NCBI RefSeq assembly: GCF_030317105.1
Contig: NZ_JASZYG010000005.1
Coordinates: 248,001 to 312,000 of the forward strand
Source of the DNA: Variovorax brevis
GTDB lineage: Bacteria; Pseudomonadota; Gammaproteobacteria; Burkholderiales; Burkholderiaceae_C
Direction of reading: 5' to 3'
DNA: 64,000 nucleotides
Under the pieces are notes generated by a model. The model did no database searches and was not told where the DNA came from. It worked only from the letters and a program-made list of their open reading frames with translations. The translations under genes and the position numbers were made by a program. Shown here piece after piece: positions 8,853 through 17,973 of this stretch. Each line of letters begins with the position of its first letter. Positions within the stretch are counted from its first letter, which is position 1.

Positions 8853-10040
8853 TCAGTTCTTGCCGTACAGCGTGACGACGCAGGCGCCGCCGAGGCCGAC
8901 GTTGTGCTGCAAGCCGAGGCGCGCGCCTTCGACCTGGCGTTGGTCCGCGCTGCCACGCAATTGATGCGTGAGTTCGTAGCACTGCGCCAGGCCCGTCGCG
9001 CCCAGTGGATGGCCCTTCGACAACAAGCCGCCCGACGGGTTGATGACGACCTTGCCGCCATAGGTGTTGTCGCCGTCCTTCACGAACTTCTCGGCGCCGC
9101 CTTCCGGGCAAAAGCCCAATGTCTCGTAGCTGATGACTTCGTTCTGCGCGAAGCAGTCGTGCAGCTCGCACACGTCGATGTCGTCCGGGCCGACGCCCGC
9201 CGTTTCGTACACGCGGTTCACGGCGGCGCTGGTCATGTGCGTGCCGATCCAGCTCAGCATCGACGGCGGCTCGAAGGACTCGATCGGGTCCGTGGCCATC
9301 GCTTGCGCGAGGATCTGCACGTCGGTGCGCAGGCCGTGCTTCTTCGCAAATCGCTCCGACACCAGCAGCGCCGCTGCGCCGCCGCAGGTGGGCGGGCAGG
9401 CCATCAGGCGCGTCATCACGCCGGGCAGGATCACCTGGTCGTTCATGACGTCTTCGGTCGTCACGATCTTGCGGAAGAGGGCGAGCGGGTTGTTGGCCGC
9501 ATGGCGGCTGGCCTTGGCGCGCACGGCCGCGAAGGTCTCCATGCTGCAACCGTAGCGCTCCATGTATTCGCGGCCGGCGCCGCCGAAGGTGCGAATGGCT
9601 TGGGGCATGCCGTCCATGTCGGGCGTCAGGCCGCGCAGCACGGGCAGGAAGCGCTCGCGCGTCGGCGGGCGGTCGTCCCAGTGCGACTTGAGGGCGCCGG
9701 CCTGCATCTGCTCGAAGCCCAGCGCGAGAACGCAATCCGCGTCGCCCGAGGCAATCGCCTTGCGTGCCAGGTACAGCGCGGTGGAGCCCGTCGAGCAATT
9801 GTTGTTCACGTTGACGATCGGGATGCGCGTCATGCCGACTTCATACAACGCCGTCTGGCCCGAGGTGCTGTCGCCGTAGACGTAGCCCACGTAGGCTTCC
9901 TGCACCGCGTCGTAGCCGATGCCCGCATCGGCGAGCGCACGGCGGGTGGCTTCGGCGCCCATCTCGGTGTAGCTCAGGCTCTTGCCCGGCTTGGCGAAGG
10001 GGATCATGCCGACGCCGGCAACGATTACTTTTTCAGTCAT
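8853..10040 (-). CDS. SCPx-type thiolase / acetyl-CoA acetyltransferase family (lipid-transfer protein)
   Basis: A 395-residue thiolase-fold protein of the sterol-carrier-protein-x / Ltp group. The nucleophilic Cys82 sits in [20 protein letters not shown] and [17 protein letters not shown] supply the histidines, and a GLGGA-type sequence ends the protein. These enzymes cleave 3-ketoacyl-CoA (thiolytic or, for some Ltp proteins, retro-aldol). The start at 10040 (MTEKVIVAGVGMIPF) is canonical. Second gene of the operon. The truncated thiolase at the right end of the window is a clear relative, sharing [15 protein letters not shown] and the same C-terminus with a few substitutions. Confidence 0.92.
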   Translation of the reverse strand: MTEKVIVAGVGMIPFAKPGKSLSYTEMGAEATRRALADAGIGYDAVQEAYVGYVYGDSTSGQTALYEVGMTRIPIVNVNNNCSTGSTALYLARKAIASGDADCVLALGFEQMQAGALKSHWDDRPPTRERFLPVLRGLTPDMDGMPQAIRTFGGAGREYMERYGCSMETFAAVRAKASRHAANNPLALFRKIVTTEDVMNDQVILPGVMTRLMACPPTCGGAAALLVSERFAKKHGLRTDVQILAQAMATDPIESFEPPSMLSWIGTHMTSAAVNRVYETAGVGPDDIDVCELHDCFAQNEVISYETLGFCPEGGAEKFVKDGDNTYGGKVVINPSGGLLSKGHPLGATGLAQCYELTHQLRGSADQRQVEGARLGLQHNVGLGGACVVTLYGKN

Positions 10041-10062
10041 GTGATGGTCCTGAGGGATGGAT

Positions 10063-11202
10063 TCAGAGCTTGCGCGAGATGAGGTCGCGCTGGACTTCAC
10101 TCGTGCCGCCGAACACGCGCGTAATGCGGTAGTCGGTGAAAGCGCGCGCAATCGGGTACTCCAGCATGTAGCCGTAGCCACCGTGCAGCTGCACCATGTC
10201 GTCGATGCACTTCCACAGCGTCTCGGTCGCGAACAACTTGGCGATCGCGGCTTCCTGCACGCTGATACGGCGCGTCATGTGCTCGCCGATGTAGTAGTCG
10301 ACCAGCGTGCGCGCGGCCACCGTCTGCGCCTTGATGTCGGCGAGCTTGAACTTGGTGTTCTGGAAGTCCCACACCGTGCCGTCGAAGGCCTTGCGCTCCT
10401 TCACGTACTCGATGGTCTGCTCCAGCAGGCGCTCGAGCTTGGCCACGGAGTAGACGGCGATGATCAGCCGCTCCTGCGCCAGTTCCTGCATCAGGCAGAC
10501 GAAGCCCTTGTTCTCTTCGCCCAGCAGGTTGTCGACCGGTACGCGCACGTTGTCGAAGAAGAGTTCGGTGGTGTCGGCGGCCGGCTGGCCCACTTTCTCC
10601 AGCTTGCGGCCGCGGCGGAAGCCGGCGCGGTTGGCCTCGACCATGATCAGGCTCACGCCCTTGGAGCCGGCCTTCGGGTCGGTCTTGCAGGCCACCAGCA
10701 CCATGTCGCAGTTCAGGCCGTTGCTGATGAAGGTCTTGCTGCCGTTGATGACGTATTCGTCGCCGTCGCGCACGGCGGTGGTGCGGATCGACTTCAGGTC
10801 GGAGCCGGTGCCGGGTTCGGTCATGGCGATGGCCATGATCGTCTCGCCGCGGCAGATCTTCGGCAGCCAGCGCTGCTTTTGCTCCTCGGTGCCGAAGCGC
10901 ACGATGTAGGGCGCGGTGATGTCCGAGTGCACCGACAGGCTGAAGCCAGAGACGCCCGAGCGATGCAGTTCCTCGGCCAGCACGCAGGAGTGGCCGAAGT
11001 CGCCACCGCCGCCACCGTATTCGCTCGGCACGGTCACGCACAACAGGCCTTCGCGGCCGGCCTTCAGCCAGGTCTCGCGATCGGTGCGGCCAGCCTTGTC
11101 CCATTCGGCCTGGCGCGGCAGGCATTCACGCTCGAAGAACCGGCGCGCGGTGTCGCGCAGCATTTCGTGGTCTTCGCGGTAGACGGTACGGTTGATGTTC
11201 AC
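10063..11202 (-). CDS. acyl-CoA dehydrogenase, first gene of the operon
   Basis: 379 residues with a GTG start at 11202 preceded by AAGGAG at suitable spacing. Signatures: EYGGGGGDFGHSCVLAEEL, AMTEPGTGSDLKSIRT, DGDEYVINGSKTFISNG, YVKERKAFDGTVWDFQNTK, and a terminal RVFGGTSEVQRDLISRKL. It resembles the long-chain/isovaleryl-CoA dehydrogenase branch, because the Glu of YEGT in medium-chain enzymes is Gly here. No short partner adjoins it, so it is probably a homotetramer. It leads the minus-strand operon; its promoter should lie within 11203-11340, where I see no clear sigma-70 boxes. Confidence 0.92.
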   Translation of the reverse strand: MNINRTVYREDHEMLRDTARRFFERECLPRQAEWDKAGRTDRETWLKAGREGLLCVTVPSEYGGGGGDFGHSCVLAEELHRSGVSGFSLSVHSDITAPYIVRFGTEEQKQRWLPKICRGETIMAIAMTEPGTGSDLKSIRTTAVRDGDEYVINGSKTFISNGLNCDMVLVACKTDPKAGSKGVSLIMVEANRAGFRRGRKLEKVGQPAADTTELFFDNVRVPVDNLLGEENKGFVCLMQELAQERLIIAVYSVAKLERLLEQTIEYVKERKAFDGTVWDFQNTKFKLADIKAQTVAARTLVDYYIGEHMTRRISVQEAAIAKLFATETLWKCIDDMVQLHGGYGYMLEYPIARAFTDYRITRVFGGTSEVQRDLISRKL

Positions 11203-11350
11203 AGGGTCTCCTTGTCTTGAAGGAGATTCTGGGAGGGGCGTACCGGGGGGGCACTACCCCGATCGGGTGGCGGGGTGGGGGTGGCCGACTGAGTCCGGGC
11301 GCGCGGGTTCGGCCAAACTCAGCCGGACCGCGCATTTGCAGTCAATCAGT

Positions 11351-11365
11351 TAAAATGCATGCATT
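11351..11365 (+). promoter_or_regulatory. -10 box with overlapping palindromic operator for the fitAB-like pair
   Basis: TAAAAT at 11351-11356 could be a -10 box and overlaps a perfect 12-base palindrome, AATGCATGCATT (11354-11365). Ribbon-helix-helix antitoxins repress their own operon at such inverted repeats. No convincing -35 box is visible at the proper spacing. Inferred from sequence only. Confidence 0.5.
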
Positions 11366-11388
11366 GAAAGCCAATCGAGGAAATGAAG

Positions 11389-11643
11389 ATGGCCATGCTC
11401 ACCGTACGCAATATTTCTGACGAAGTGCACCGGGCCCTCCGCGTGCGAGCTGCCCAGCACGGCCAAAGCATGGAGGCCGAGGTGCGAGAGATTCTTGAAT
11501 CCGTCGTCAGCCCGCAGGGGCGGGTGAAGCTTGGCTCGCTGCTTGCCGCCATGGGCCGGCAGGCCAGATTGACCGATGAGGAATTTGTCGTCTTCGAGCA
11601 GGTGCGCGACACGGCTCCCGCCCGTCCGGTGAGCTTCGAATGA
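11389..11643 (+). CDS. fitA: FitA-like ribbon-helix-helix antitoxin
   Basis: An 84-residue protein beginning MAMLTVRNISDEVHRAL, with an RHH fold near residues 1-45 (ending AEVREILESV) and a C-terminal tail that would wrap the PIN toxin (KLGSLLAAMGRQ). It closely follows gonococcal FitA. An in-frame ATG at 11383 exists, but GAGG at 11377-11380 is better spaced for 11389. The gene overlaps the toxin by four bases (ATGA), so synthesis is coupled. As an antitoxin it should neutralise FitB and repress transcription from the palindrome just upstream. Confidence 0.88.
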   Translation: MAMLTVRNISDEVHRALRVRAAQHGQSMEAEVREILESVVSPQGRVKLGSLLAAMGRQARLTDEEFVVFEQVRDTAPARPVSFE

Positions 11644-12059
11644 TCCTCCTGGACACCAACGTGGTGTCGGAGCCACTTCGCCATGCGCCCGACATCCGGG
11701 TCATCGAATGGATCGACGCCCAGCCGTTGGAAACCCTCTTTTTGTCTGCCATCACAGTTGCCGAACTGCGCGCCGGCGTTGCACTCCTGCCCGCCGGCAA
11801 GCGGCGATCAGGCTTGCAGCAAAACCTGGAGAAGCAGGTGCTGCCGCTGTTTGCTGGGCGCGTGTTGCCCTTCGATCTGGCTTGCACCCCGGCTTTTGCC
11901 GCACTGATGGCCAAGTCCCGGGCAATGGGACGTGCCATTGCCACGGCCGATGGCTGCATTGCAGCCATCGCCGTAGCCAACGGCTTCACAGTTGCCAGCC
12001 GCGACACCGCCCCCTTCGAGGCCGCCGGTGCAGCGGTGATCAACCCGTGGAAAGGGTAA
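11640..12059 (+). CDS. fitB: FitB-like PIN-domain toxin ribonuclease
   Basis: 139 residues forming one VapC/FitB PIN domain. The four metal-binding acidic residues are visible: Asp5 (LLDTN), Glu42 (VAELRAG), Asp104 (ATADG) and Asp122 (ASRDT). The C-terminal NPWKG is also like FitB. PIN toxins cleave RNA with Mg2+ or Mn2+ when freed from antitoxin. Start overlaps the antitoxin stop. Full length with an intact active site, so it should be functional. The pair stands alone between two operons on opposite strands, which fits a small mobile or plasmid-derived addiction module. Confidence 0.9.
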   Translation: MILLDTNVVSEPLRHAPDIRVIEWIDAQPLETLFLSAITVAELRAGVALLPAGKRRSGLQQNLEKQVLPLFAGRVLPFDLACTPAFAALMAKSRAMGRAIATADGCIAAIAVANGFTVASRDTAPFEAAGAAVINPWKG

Positions 12060-12156
12060 AGGCGGCCGTCCGTCGCTACTGCGTCTTCGTCGGCGTCATG
12101 AACGCATTGTGCGGAAGGACGGACGCCGGGCATGCGGCAAGGTGGCGGGGTCAGGC

Positions 12157-13050
12157 CTACCCCGTGATGATCGGCTTCAGCGCCTCGATCTCAGCAACCA
12201 TGAAGTCGAAGAATGCGCTGACGCGTGCCGTCTTTCGGATCTCCGGCATCGCCAGCAGCCGCCAGTCCCGCGACAGTGCAGGAATGGGCCCCAGCACCCG
12301 CACCAGGTCTGCCTCCGAGTCGCCGAGAGCCGTCGGCAGGGGTGCGACGCCAACGCCGGCCTTCGCCGACAGCAGCAAGCCGAGCACACTGCCGCTACGG
12401 GCCGCAACGTTCGCGTTCGGTGCCACCTGGCGCAGCCACTGGCTCGCCCGGTGGCCTGACATGTTTTCTTCGAACCCCGCCAGCGGATGCAGCGCCAACT
12501 CCTCGATGGAAGAAGGCTTGCCATGGCGCGCCACATAGTCCTTGCTCGCGTAGACGGCCCACAGCGAGTCGCCCACCTTTCGCCCCACCAGCGCCGCATC
12601 GTCGGTGTCGCCCGATCGCAGCGCAACGTCGGCCTCGCCGGTGCGCAGGTCGACGTACTTGTCGCTCATCACGAATTCCACGTGCATGTCGGGATGCTGC
12701 GCATGAAAGCGGTCCAGCAGCCCCGACTTGGTCAGCCGATTGACCAATGGCTCCGGGCAAGTGAGACGAATCACGCCTGCCGCATTGCGCCTTGAGACGA
12801 CCAGCGCCTGCTCGAAGCCATCGACCGCCTGCTCGACCTGCCGGGCGGTGTCGAGCATCTCCATGCCGAAGTCGGTGAGCCTGTAGCCGCTGGTGTGGCG
12901 TTGAACCAGGGCGCGCCCGATGTGCCGCTCCAACGCGGTCAGCCGCCGCTGCACGGTCGATTGATCGACCTCCAGCGCGCGGCCCGCCGCCAGCGTGCTG
13001 CCATGCCGCGCCACCGCGACGAAGTACTTCAGGTCGTTCCAGTCGAGCAT
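12157..13050 (-). CDS. LysR family transcriptional regulator
   Basis: 297 residues with an N-terminal winged helix-turn-helix (LKYFVAVARHGSTLAAGRALEVDQSTVQRRL) and a C-terminal effector-binding domain. The DNA-binding part resembles the subgroup whose first residues read DWNDLKYF. It is divergent from the Bug receptor starting at 13163 with 112 bases between, the usual arrangement for a LysR protein that controls its neighbour in response to a small molecule, perhaps the receptor's ligand. Target and effector are inferred from position only. Confidence 0.92.
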   Translation of the reverse strand: MLDWNDLKYFVAVARHGSTLAAGRALEVDQSTVQRRLTALERHIGRALVQRHTSGYRLTDFGMEMLDTARQVEQAVDGFEQALVVSRRNAAGVIRLTCPEPLVNRLTKSGLLDRFHAQHPDMHVEFVMSDKYVDLRTGEADVALRSGDTDDAALVGRKVGDSLWAVYASKDYVARHGKPSSIEELALHPLAGFEENMSGHRASQWLRQVAPNANVAARSGSVLGLLLSAKAGVGVAPLPTALGDSEADLVRVLGPIPALSRDWRLLAMPEIRKTARVSAFFDFMVAEIEALKPIITG

Positions 13051-13162
13051 GGTCCGTTATGCACTATTGCGGCCCCGTTCCGCAAGTCCGCGCCTTTTCG
13101 GCGAATCGTTGCGGCCCTACGCTGGCTCGTCCAAACACTCCATCACTTCGAGGCAGCACACC

Positions 13163-14179
13163 ATGAAGACACGCCCCCTTGCGAATGGCCACTTGCCACG
13201 GCGCCGTGTGCTGATCGCCGGTGCCGCCGCTGCGATCCTGGCCCCGGCCGGCTTCGCGCAAACCCATTCCGCAGCGAAGCGCGAACGCCTTCGCATCATT
13301 TGCACCGGCCCCGCGGGCAGCGTGCCCGACATCGTGGCGCGGCGTTTCGGCGAGGAGCTCACGGGCGTGTTTGCGCAGCAGGTCGTCGTCGACAACCGAC
13401 CCGGTGCAGCGGGGCAGATCGCCGTCCAGGCACTCAGGTCGGCGCCGGCCGATGGATCGACCTGGCTGCTCGGGCAGGGAGCAATCGCGAGCCTGTACCC
13501 CACGTTGTACGAGCAGCTCGGCTACGACCCCGTGCGCGACCTGCTTCCTGTGTCGCTCGCCGCGGAGATGGACCTCGGCGTGCTCGTGGGTCCTGCCGTG
13601 CCTGCGGAAGTCGCCAACATGCATGCGCTGGTCGAGTGGATGCGGCGTCACCCCGCCGAAGCCAACGCGGCGTCACCGGGAACGGGCACCCTGCCGCACA
13701 TCCTGGAGGTCATGCTGTTCAATCAGGCCGGCTTGGACTGGCGCCATGTGCCGTACGCCGGCGGGCCCCCCGCCATGGTGGCGCTGATCGGCGGCCAGGT
13801 GGCCGTGCTCGCGCTGCCGGAAGGCCTGCTGCTGCCGCAACTGGCCAGCGGTCGCCTGAGGCTGCTCGGCACTTCCGGTCGCAAGCGCAGCCGGTTCTCG
13901 CCGGGAGTGGCCACGCTGGCCGAGCAGGGCTACGCGCGATCGGTGATGCGCGAGTGGTTCGCCTTCTTCCTGCCGGGCGGCGCATCGGCAAACGTCGCGG
14001 ACGAGGCGTCGGAGGCGGTGCGTAGCGCGGTCGCGCGCGCCGAACTGGCGAGGCGGCTGGAGGATTCGGCCATGGTCGCCGTGCACAGCACGCCTGCGCA
14101 ACTGGCCGCGAAAATCGAGGGCGACCGCAGGACGTGGGCACCGCTGCTGGTCAGCGCCGGCATTCGGGGCGACGCATGA
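13163..14179 (+). CDS. Bug/TctC tripartite tricarboxylate transporter receptor
   Basis: 338 residues. The N-terminus carries a twin-arginine-like stretch (RRRVLIAGAAAAIL) and a cleavage region ending GFAQT, so it is probably exported, perhaps by Tat. The body has RLRIICTGPAGSVPDIVARRF and VDNRPGAAGQIAVQALRSAPADG, standard Bug motifs around the ligand loop. The start at 13163 follows GAGG and lies just before the signal peptide; the longer frame would overlap lysR. It overlaps the methyltransferase by four bases, so the two form an operon under the divergent LysR protein. Ligand unknown. Confidence 0.9.
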   Translation: MKTRPLANGHLPRRRVLIAGAAAAILAPAGFAQTHSAAKRERLRIICTGPAGSVPDIVARRFGEELTGVFAQQVVVDNRPGAAGQIAVQALRSAPADGSTWLLGQGAIASLYPTLYEQLGYDPVRDLLPVSLAAEMDLGVLVGPAVPAEVANMHALVEWMRRHPAEANAASPGTGTLPHILEVMLFNQAGLDWRHVPYAGGPPAMVALIGGQVAVLALPEGLLLPQLASGRLRLLGTSGRKRSRFSPGVATLAEQGYARSVMREWFAFFLPGGASANVADEASEAVRSAVARAELARRLEDSAMVAVHSTPAQLAAKIEGDRRTWAPLLVSAGIRGDA

Positions 14180-15015
14180 CGGGCACCGTTATCGACGCCT
14201 GGGACCGTGCGGCCGAGGGCTGGAGCCGGAGCACGCCGCTCGTCCGTGCCTGGCTGCGCCAGGCCACCGCGGCGATGCTGGCCGAAGCACGGCTGCAACT
14301 AGGCGCGCGCGTGCTGGACCTGGCCGCCGGTGCCGGCGACCAGACGAAGGACATCGCACAAGCCGTCGGGTCGTCCGGCGACGTATTGGCGACCGACATA
14401 TCCCCGAGGATCCTGGACTTCGCCCGACAGAACATCCGGGACGCCGGCCTGCCGAATGTCCGCTTCGCCGTCGCCGATGCCCAGCAGCCCCTGCACGGCG
14501 AGGCGCCCTTCGATGCGGTGCTGTGCAGGCTCGGGCTCATGTTCTGCATGCGTCCGGACGCTGCGCTGGCTGCGACGTTCCAGGCATTGCGGCCGGGAGG
14601 TCGATTCGTCGCCCTGGTGTTCGGCGAACCCGCGAACAACCCCTGCATCTCGACCATGATGAAGCTGGCCCGCAAGCACCGGGGCCTGGACGCCAGCGCC
14701 TCGCCCTGCGCCGAAGGTGGCCTGTTCAGCCTGTCTGCACCCGGAAGGATGGCAAGCCTGCTGACCGCAGCGGGATATGCCGACGTGACGGTGGCGTCGT
14801 TGGACGCACCGTTCGAACTCCCCGATGCCGCCGCCTACATCGCCTTCGTTCGAAGCTCGGGTTCGCCCATCATGGAAGTCCTCGCGCCGCTGGATGCGCC
14901 CGCCAGGCAGGCGGCCTGGCAGGAGATGGAGGCGGCACTCCAGACATTTCAAAGCGCGCAGGGCTGGAGCGGGCCCAACGAGCTTCTGCTCTGTTCAGCG
15001 ACCCGGCCGGGTTGA
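14176..15015 (+). CDS. class I SAM-dependent methyltransferase
   Basis: 279 residues. The SAM-binding motif I VLDLAAGAGDQT lies near residue 50, acidic motif II ATDISPRIL near 75, and ADAQQPLHGEAPFDAVLCRLGLMF (posts 1-2) after it. Fold and order are those of UbiE/Methyltransf_11 enzymes. The ATG at 14176 overlaps the stop of the Bug receptor (ATGA), so translation is coupled. The substrate is not evident; arsenite, quinone or small-acid methylation are all possible within this family. Confidence 0.88.
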   Translation: MTGTVIDAWDRAAEGWSRSTPLVRAWLRQATAAMLAEARLQLGARVLDLAAGAGDQTKDIAQAVGSSGDVLATDISPRILDFARQNIRDAGLPNVRFAVADAQQPLHGEAPFDAVLCRLGLMFCMRPDAALAATFQALRPGGRFVALVFGEPANNPCISTMMKLARKHRGLDASASPCAEGGLFSLSAPGRMASLLTAAGYADVTVASLDAPFELPDAAAYIAFVRSSGSPIMEVLAPLDAPARQAAWQEMEAALQTFQSAQGWSGPNELLLCSATRPG

Positions 15016-15150
15016 ACTGTCGGGTCCGGCAATGGGTTGATGGCCGATGGCACGCGCTCGGCCGTTCCGACGATGAATCAGGGGGGCGGCGGGCGGATGC
15101 CTGCGGATTTGACGTTGACTGGCTCCTGCGAGTCACAATGCCGCGGACAC

Positions 15151-17973
15151 ATGCCCACCAAGCCCCAGCCCCGCAAACCCGAACGCGCACCCGACGCCTC
15201 CGCGCTGAAGCCGCTGGTCACCACCAAGATGGTCCCCCCGCGCAGCGCCGGCCGCATCGTCGCGCGCGACGCGCTGCTGACCCGCCTGATGGAAGCCCGC
15301 CGCCGCCGCTGCCTGGTGCTGCAAGGCCCGGCAGGCGCCGGCAAGACCACCACCCTCGTGGCCTGGCGCCAGGCCCTGCTGCCGCTGGGCTTCGACGTCG
15401 CCTGGCTTACCCTGACGCCCGAGGACAACGAACTCACCCGCCTGCTCGACTACCTGCTGGCCAGCCTCGCCCAGACCGCGCCCGGCGTCACGCAGGAGGC
15501 GGCGGACTTCGCCGGCCGCGGCGTCGATAGCGAGGCCGTCGAGCGCACGCTGATCGCCCTGGTGCGCTCCATCGCCGCCCACCCGCGCGACCTGGTGCTG
15601 GTGCTCGACGACCTGCACCACCTGGACGACCCGCGCATCCACGAGGCCTTGCAATGGTTGCTCGACTACGCGCCCGCCAACCTGCACCTGATGCTGGCCT
15701 CGCGCAGCAGCGCGCCCGTGTCGCTTGAGCGCCTGCGCGCCGAAGGCCAGGTGCTGGAACTCGACGTGCGCGACCTGCGCTTTTCGCCCGCGGAATCGGA
15801 GCGCTTCCTGCAATCGCAGCTCGGCAGCATCGACCACCGCGACGCGATGCTGCTGCACGAACTCACCGACGGCTGGGCCGCCGGCTTGCAACTGCTGGCC
15901 ATCAACTGGAAGAAGCGCCGGCAGGAACTGGTAGCCGGCACGTCGTCAGCAGACGCCAAGGCCCCCGGCGACTTCGTGCGCACGCACGTGCAAGACCCGC
16001 AGGCCTTCGCCGCCTACTTCGAAAAGGAAGTGCTGTCGCGCCTCTCGCCGCTGGAACTGGACCTGCTCATCAGCGTGTCGGCATGCAGCCGCTTCTGCGC
16101 GCCGCTGTGCGCCGTGCTGCTCGGCCGTCCCGAAGGCGATCCCGCCATGGCGCCCCTGCTCGCACGGCTTGAGGCCGAGAACCTGTTCATCGTGCCCGTG
16201 GAAAGCACCGAGCGCGAGACCTGGTACCGCCTGCACCCGCTGCTGCGCGAAACCCTGCGCGAGCGCCTCGACGCGCGCAGCGAGGCCGACCAGCAACAGG
16301 TGCACCACATCGCCTGGCAATGGTTTCGCGACCACGGCCACATCGACGAAGCCGTGCGTCAGGCCGTGGCCGCGGGTGAGGGCGCAGCCGCCGCGGCGCT
16401 GGTCGAAAAGTCCGCCAACGGCTTGGCCGTGCGCGGCGAACTGCGCAAGCTCATCGGCTTGGTGCGCCAGCTGCCGGCCGCCCAGGTGCAGGCGCGCGTC
16501 GGCCTGCGGCTGTGGATGATCCGCGTCGAGCTGTTCGCGCGCGAGTTCGCCGCCTTTGCCGACAACATCGAGCGCCTGCGCAAGGACATTCCGCCCGACG
16601 ACGCCATCAGCCATTTCTCGCTCACGCTGATGCAGGCCACGCTCTCCGTGCAGCAGGACGACACCGACGCCGCCATCGCGCTGCTGCCGCGCCTGCTCGC
16701 GGCGCCCGAAGGCGCGGACGCCATGGCCATCGGCGGGCGCGACAACATCCTGTCGTGGCTCTACATGCACCGCGGCGAATACGACCACGCCCGGCGCATC
16801 CAGCAGGACAACCCCATCCGCCTGATCAACGGGGTGCCCTTGCGCGGCACGCCATCGGGCACGCTGCAAGGCCGTGCCCTGGTCGGCCTGAGCTACGCCA
16901 TGGAAGGCCGCATGACGCAGGCCGAGCGCATCTACCGCGACGTGCTGCGCGAAGCCAACGAAGGCGGCAGCAGTTGCATCGACCCGGCCTACCTCGCGAC
17001 CGCGCTGCTGGGTGAGGTGCTTTACGAACACGACGAAGCCGCCGCCGCCTTGCAACTGCTGGAAGACCGCGTCGATGCGCTGGAGCGCGTGTCGATGCCC
17101 GACTCCGTGCTGCGCGTGCACCGCACGCTGGCCGGATCGCACTGGGTGGCGGGGCGAAGGATGGAAGCCATGGCCTGGCTGGAGCGGCTGGAGGACTACA
17201 GCGCCGCGCTGGGCCTGGACCGCCTGCTGGTGCACAGCCTGGTCCTGCAGATGCAATACCGCTTGCAGATAGGCGACGTGGCCGAGGCCGAAGTGGCGCT
17301 GACCCGCGCCAGCGAGATCGACGCGCGGCATGCGAACGCGGCGCAAAGCGCGCTGGGCGAGATCGCCATCGTCACCGAGCGGGCGCGCATCAAGTGGGCG
17401 ATGGCGCGCGGGGATCTTGACGACGCGGCAAGGCGCATCGAGCCGCTGATTGCGAACATCGAGCTGCGCGGACGGCAGCGGTTGATTGCGCAGTTGAAGT
17501 TGATCCAGGCGACCATCGAGCGGCGGCGCGGGCGGATGGATGCGGCGAGGGAATGCACGGTGGCTGCGCTGCGGCGCGGGCATCGGCTGGGGTTGGTGAG
17601 GAGTTTGCTGGATGCGGATCCGGGGGTGCTCGAACTCGTCGCTGAAGTTGCCAGGGATGCGCAGTTGGATCCGGTGTTGGGGTTTTATGCGGAGAGGTTG
17701 GGGAGTGCGGGGAGAGGGCTGCACGCGACCGATGCGAAAGCCGCGATCAATGTGGAGACAAGTGGGGGAAGGCGTCCCGTTGAACCATTGAGTGAACGCG
17801 AGCGAGACGTGCTGGGCTTACTTGCGCAAGCGATGCCTAACAAGAAAATTGCGCTGGCGCTCGGTTTGTCCATCGATACCGTGAAGTGGCATCTGAAAAA
17901 CATCTACGGTAAGTTGGGTGTCGCAGGGCGAGACGAGGCGGTGGCGTGGATGAGAGCCGCGGACGCAGCATGA
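15151..17973 (+). CDS. MalT-like LuxR family ATP-dependent transcriptional regulator
   Basis: About 940 residues with the layout of large MalT-type regulators. A P-loop (GPAGAGKTTT, about residues 59-68) and a Walker B (LVLVLDDLHHLDD, about 148-160) mark the NTPase; a long helical TPR-like middle part follows; the C-terminus has a LuxR helix-turn-helix (SERERDVLGLLAQ to STIDTVKWHLKNIYGKL-like, about 865-930). Such proteins bind ATP and an inducer, then activate promoters. The start at 15151 is chosen because the peptide then reaches the usual LVTTKMVPPR quickly; an upstream ATG at 15037 adds 38 unlike residues. Codon choice becomes less GC-biased in the last 400 bases, next to the low-GC scar. 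Target genes unknown. Confidence 0.88.
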   Translation: MPTKPQPRKPERAPDASALKPLVTTKMVPPRSAGRIVARDALLTRLMEARRRRCLVLQGPAGAGKTTTLVAWRQALLPLGFDVAWLTLTPEDNELTRLLDYLLASLAQTAPGVTQEAADFAGRGVDSEAVERTLIALVRSIAAHPRDLVLVLDDLHHLDDPRIHEALQWLLDYAPANLHLMLASRSSAPVSLERLRAEGQVLELDVRDLRFSPAESERFLQSQLGSIDHRDAMLLHELTDGWAAGLQLLAINWKKRRQELVAGTSSADAKAPGDFVRTHVQDPQAFAAYFEKEVLSRLSPLELDLLISVSACSRFCAPLCAVLLGRPEGDPAMAPLLARLEAENLFIVPVESTERETWYRLHPLLRETLRERLDARSEADQQQVHHIAWQWFRDHGHIDEAVRQAVAAGEGAAAAALVEKSANGLAVRGELRKLIGLVRQLPAAQVQARVGLRLWMIRVELFAREFAAFADNIERLRKDIPPDDAISHFSLTLMQATLSVQQDDTDAAIALLPRLLAAPEGADAMAIGGRDNILSWLYMHRGEYDHARRIQQDNPIRLINGVPLRGTPSGTLQGRALVGLSYAMEGRMTQAERIYRDVLREANEGGSSCIDPAYLATALLGEVLYEHDEAAAALQLLEDRVDALERVSMPDSVLRVHRTLAGSHWVAGRRMEAMAWLERLEDYSAALGLDRLLVHSLVLQMQYRLQIGDVAEAEVALTRASEIDARHANAAQSALGEIAIVTERARIKWAMARGDLDDAARRIEPLIANIELRGRQRLIAQLKLIQATIERRRGRMDAARECTVAALRRGHRLGLVRSLLDADPGVLELVAEVARDAQLDPVLGFYAERLGSAGRGLHATDAKAAINVETSGGRRPVEPLSERERDVLGLLAQAMPNKKIALALGLSIDTVKWHLKNIYGKLGVAGRDEAVAWMRAADAA

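Noticed and set aside
11220-11290. G-rich stretch with GGGGGGGC and CCCC as a terminator
   Set aside because: No stable symmetric stem with T-run on either strand; more likely plain GC-rich promoter DNA.
15946-17724. 592-codon minus-strand open frame
   Set aside because: Antisense of the MalT-like regulator; no ribosome site or domain.
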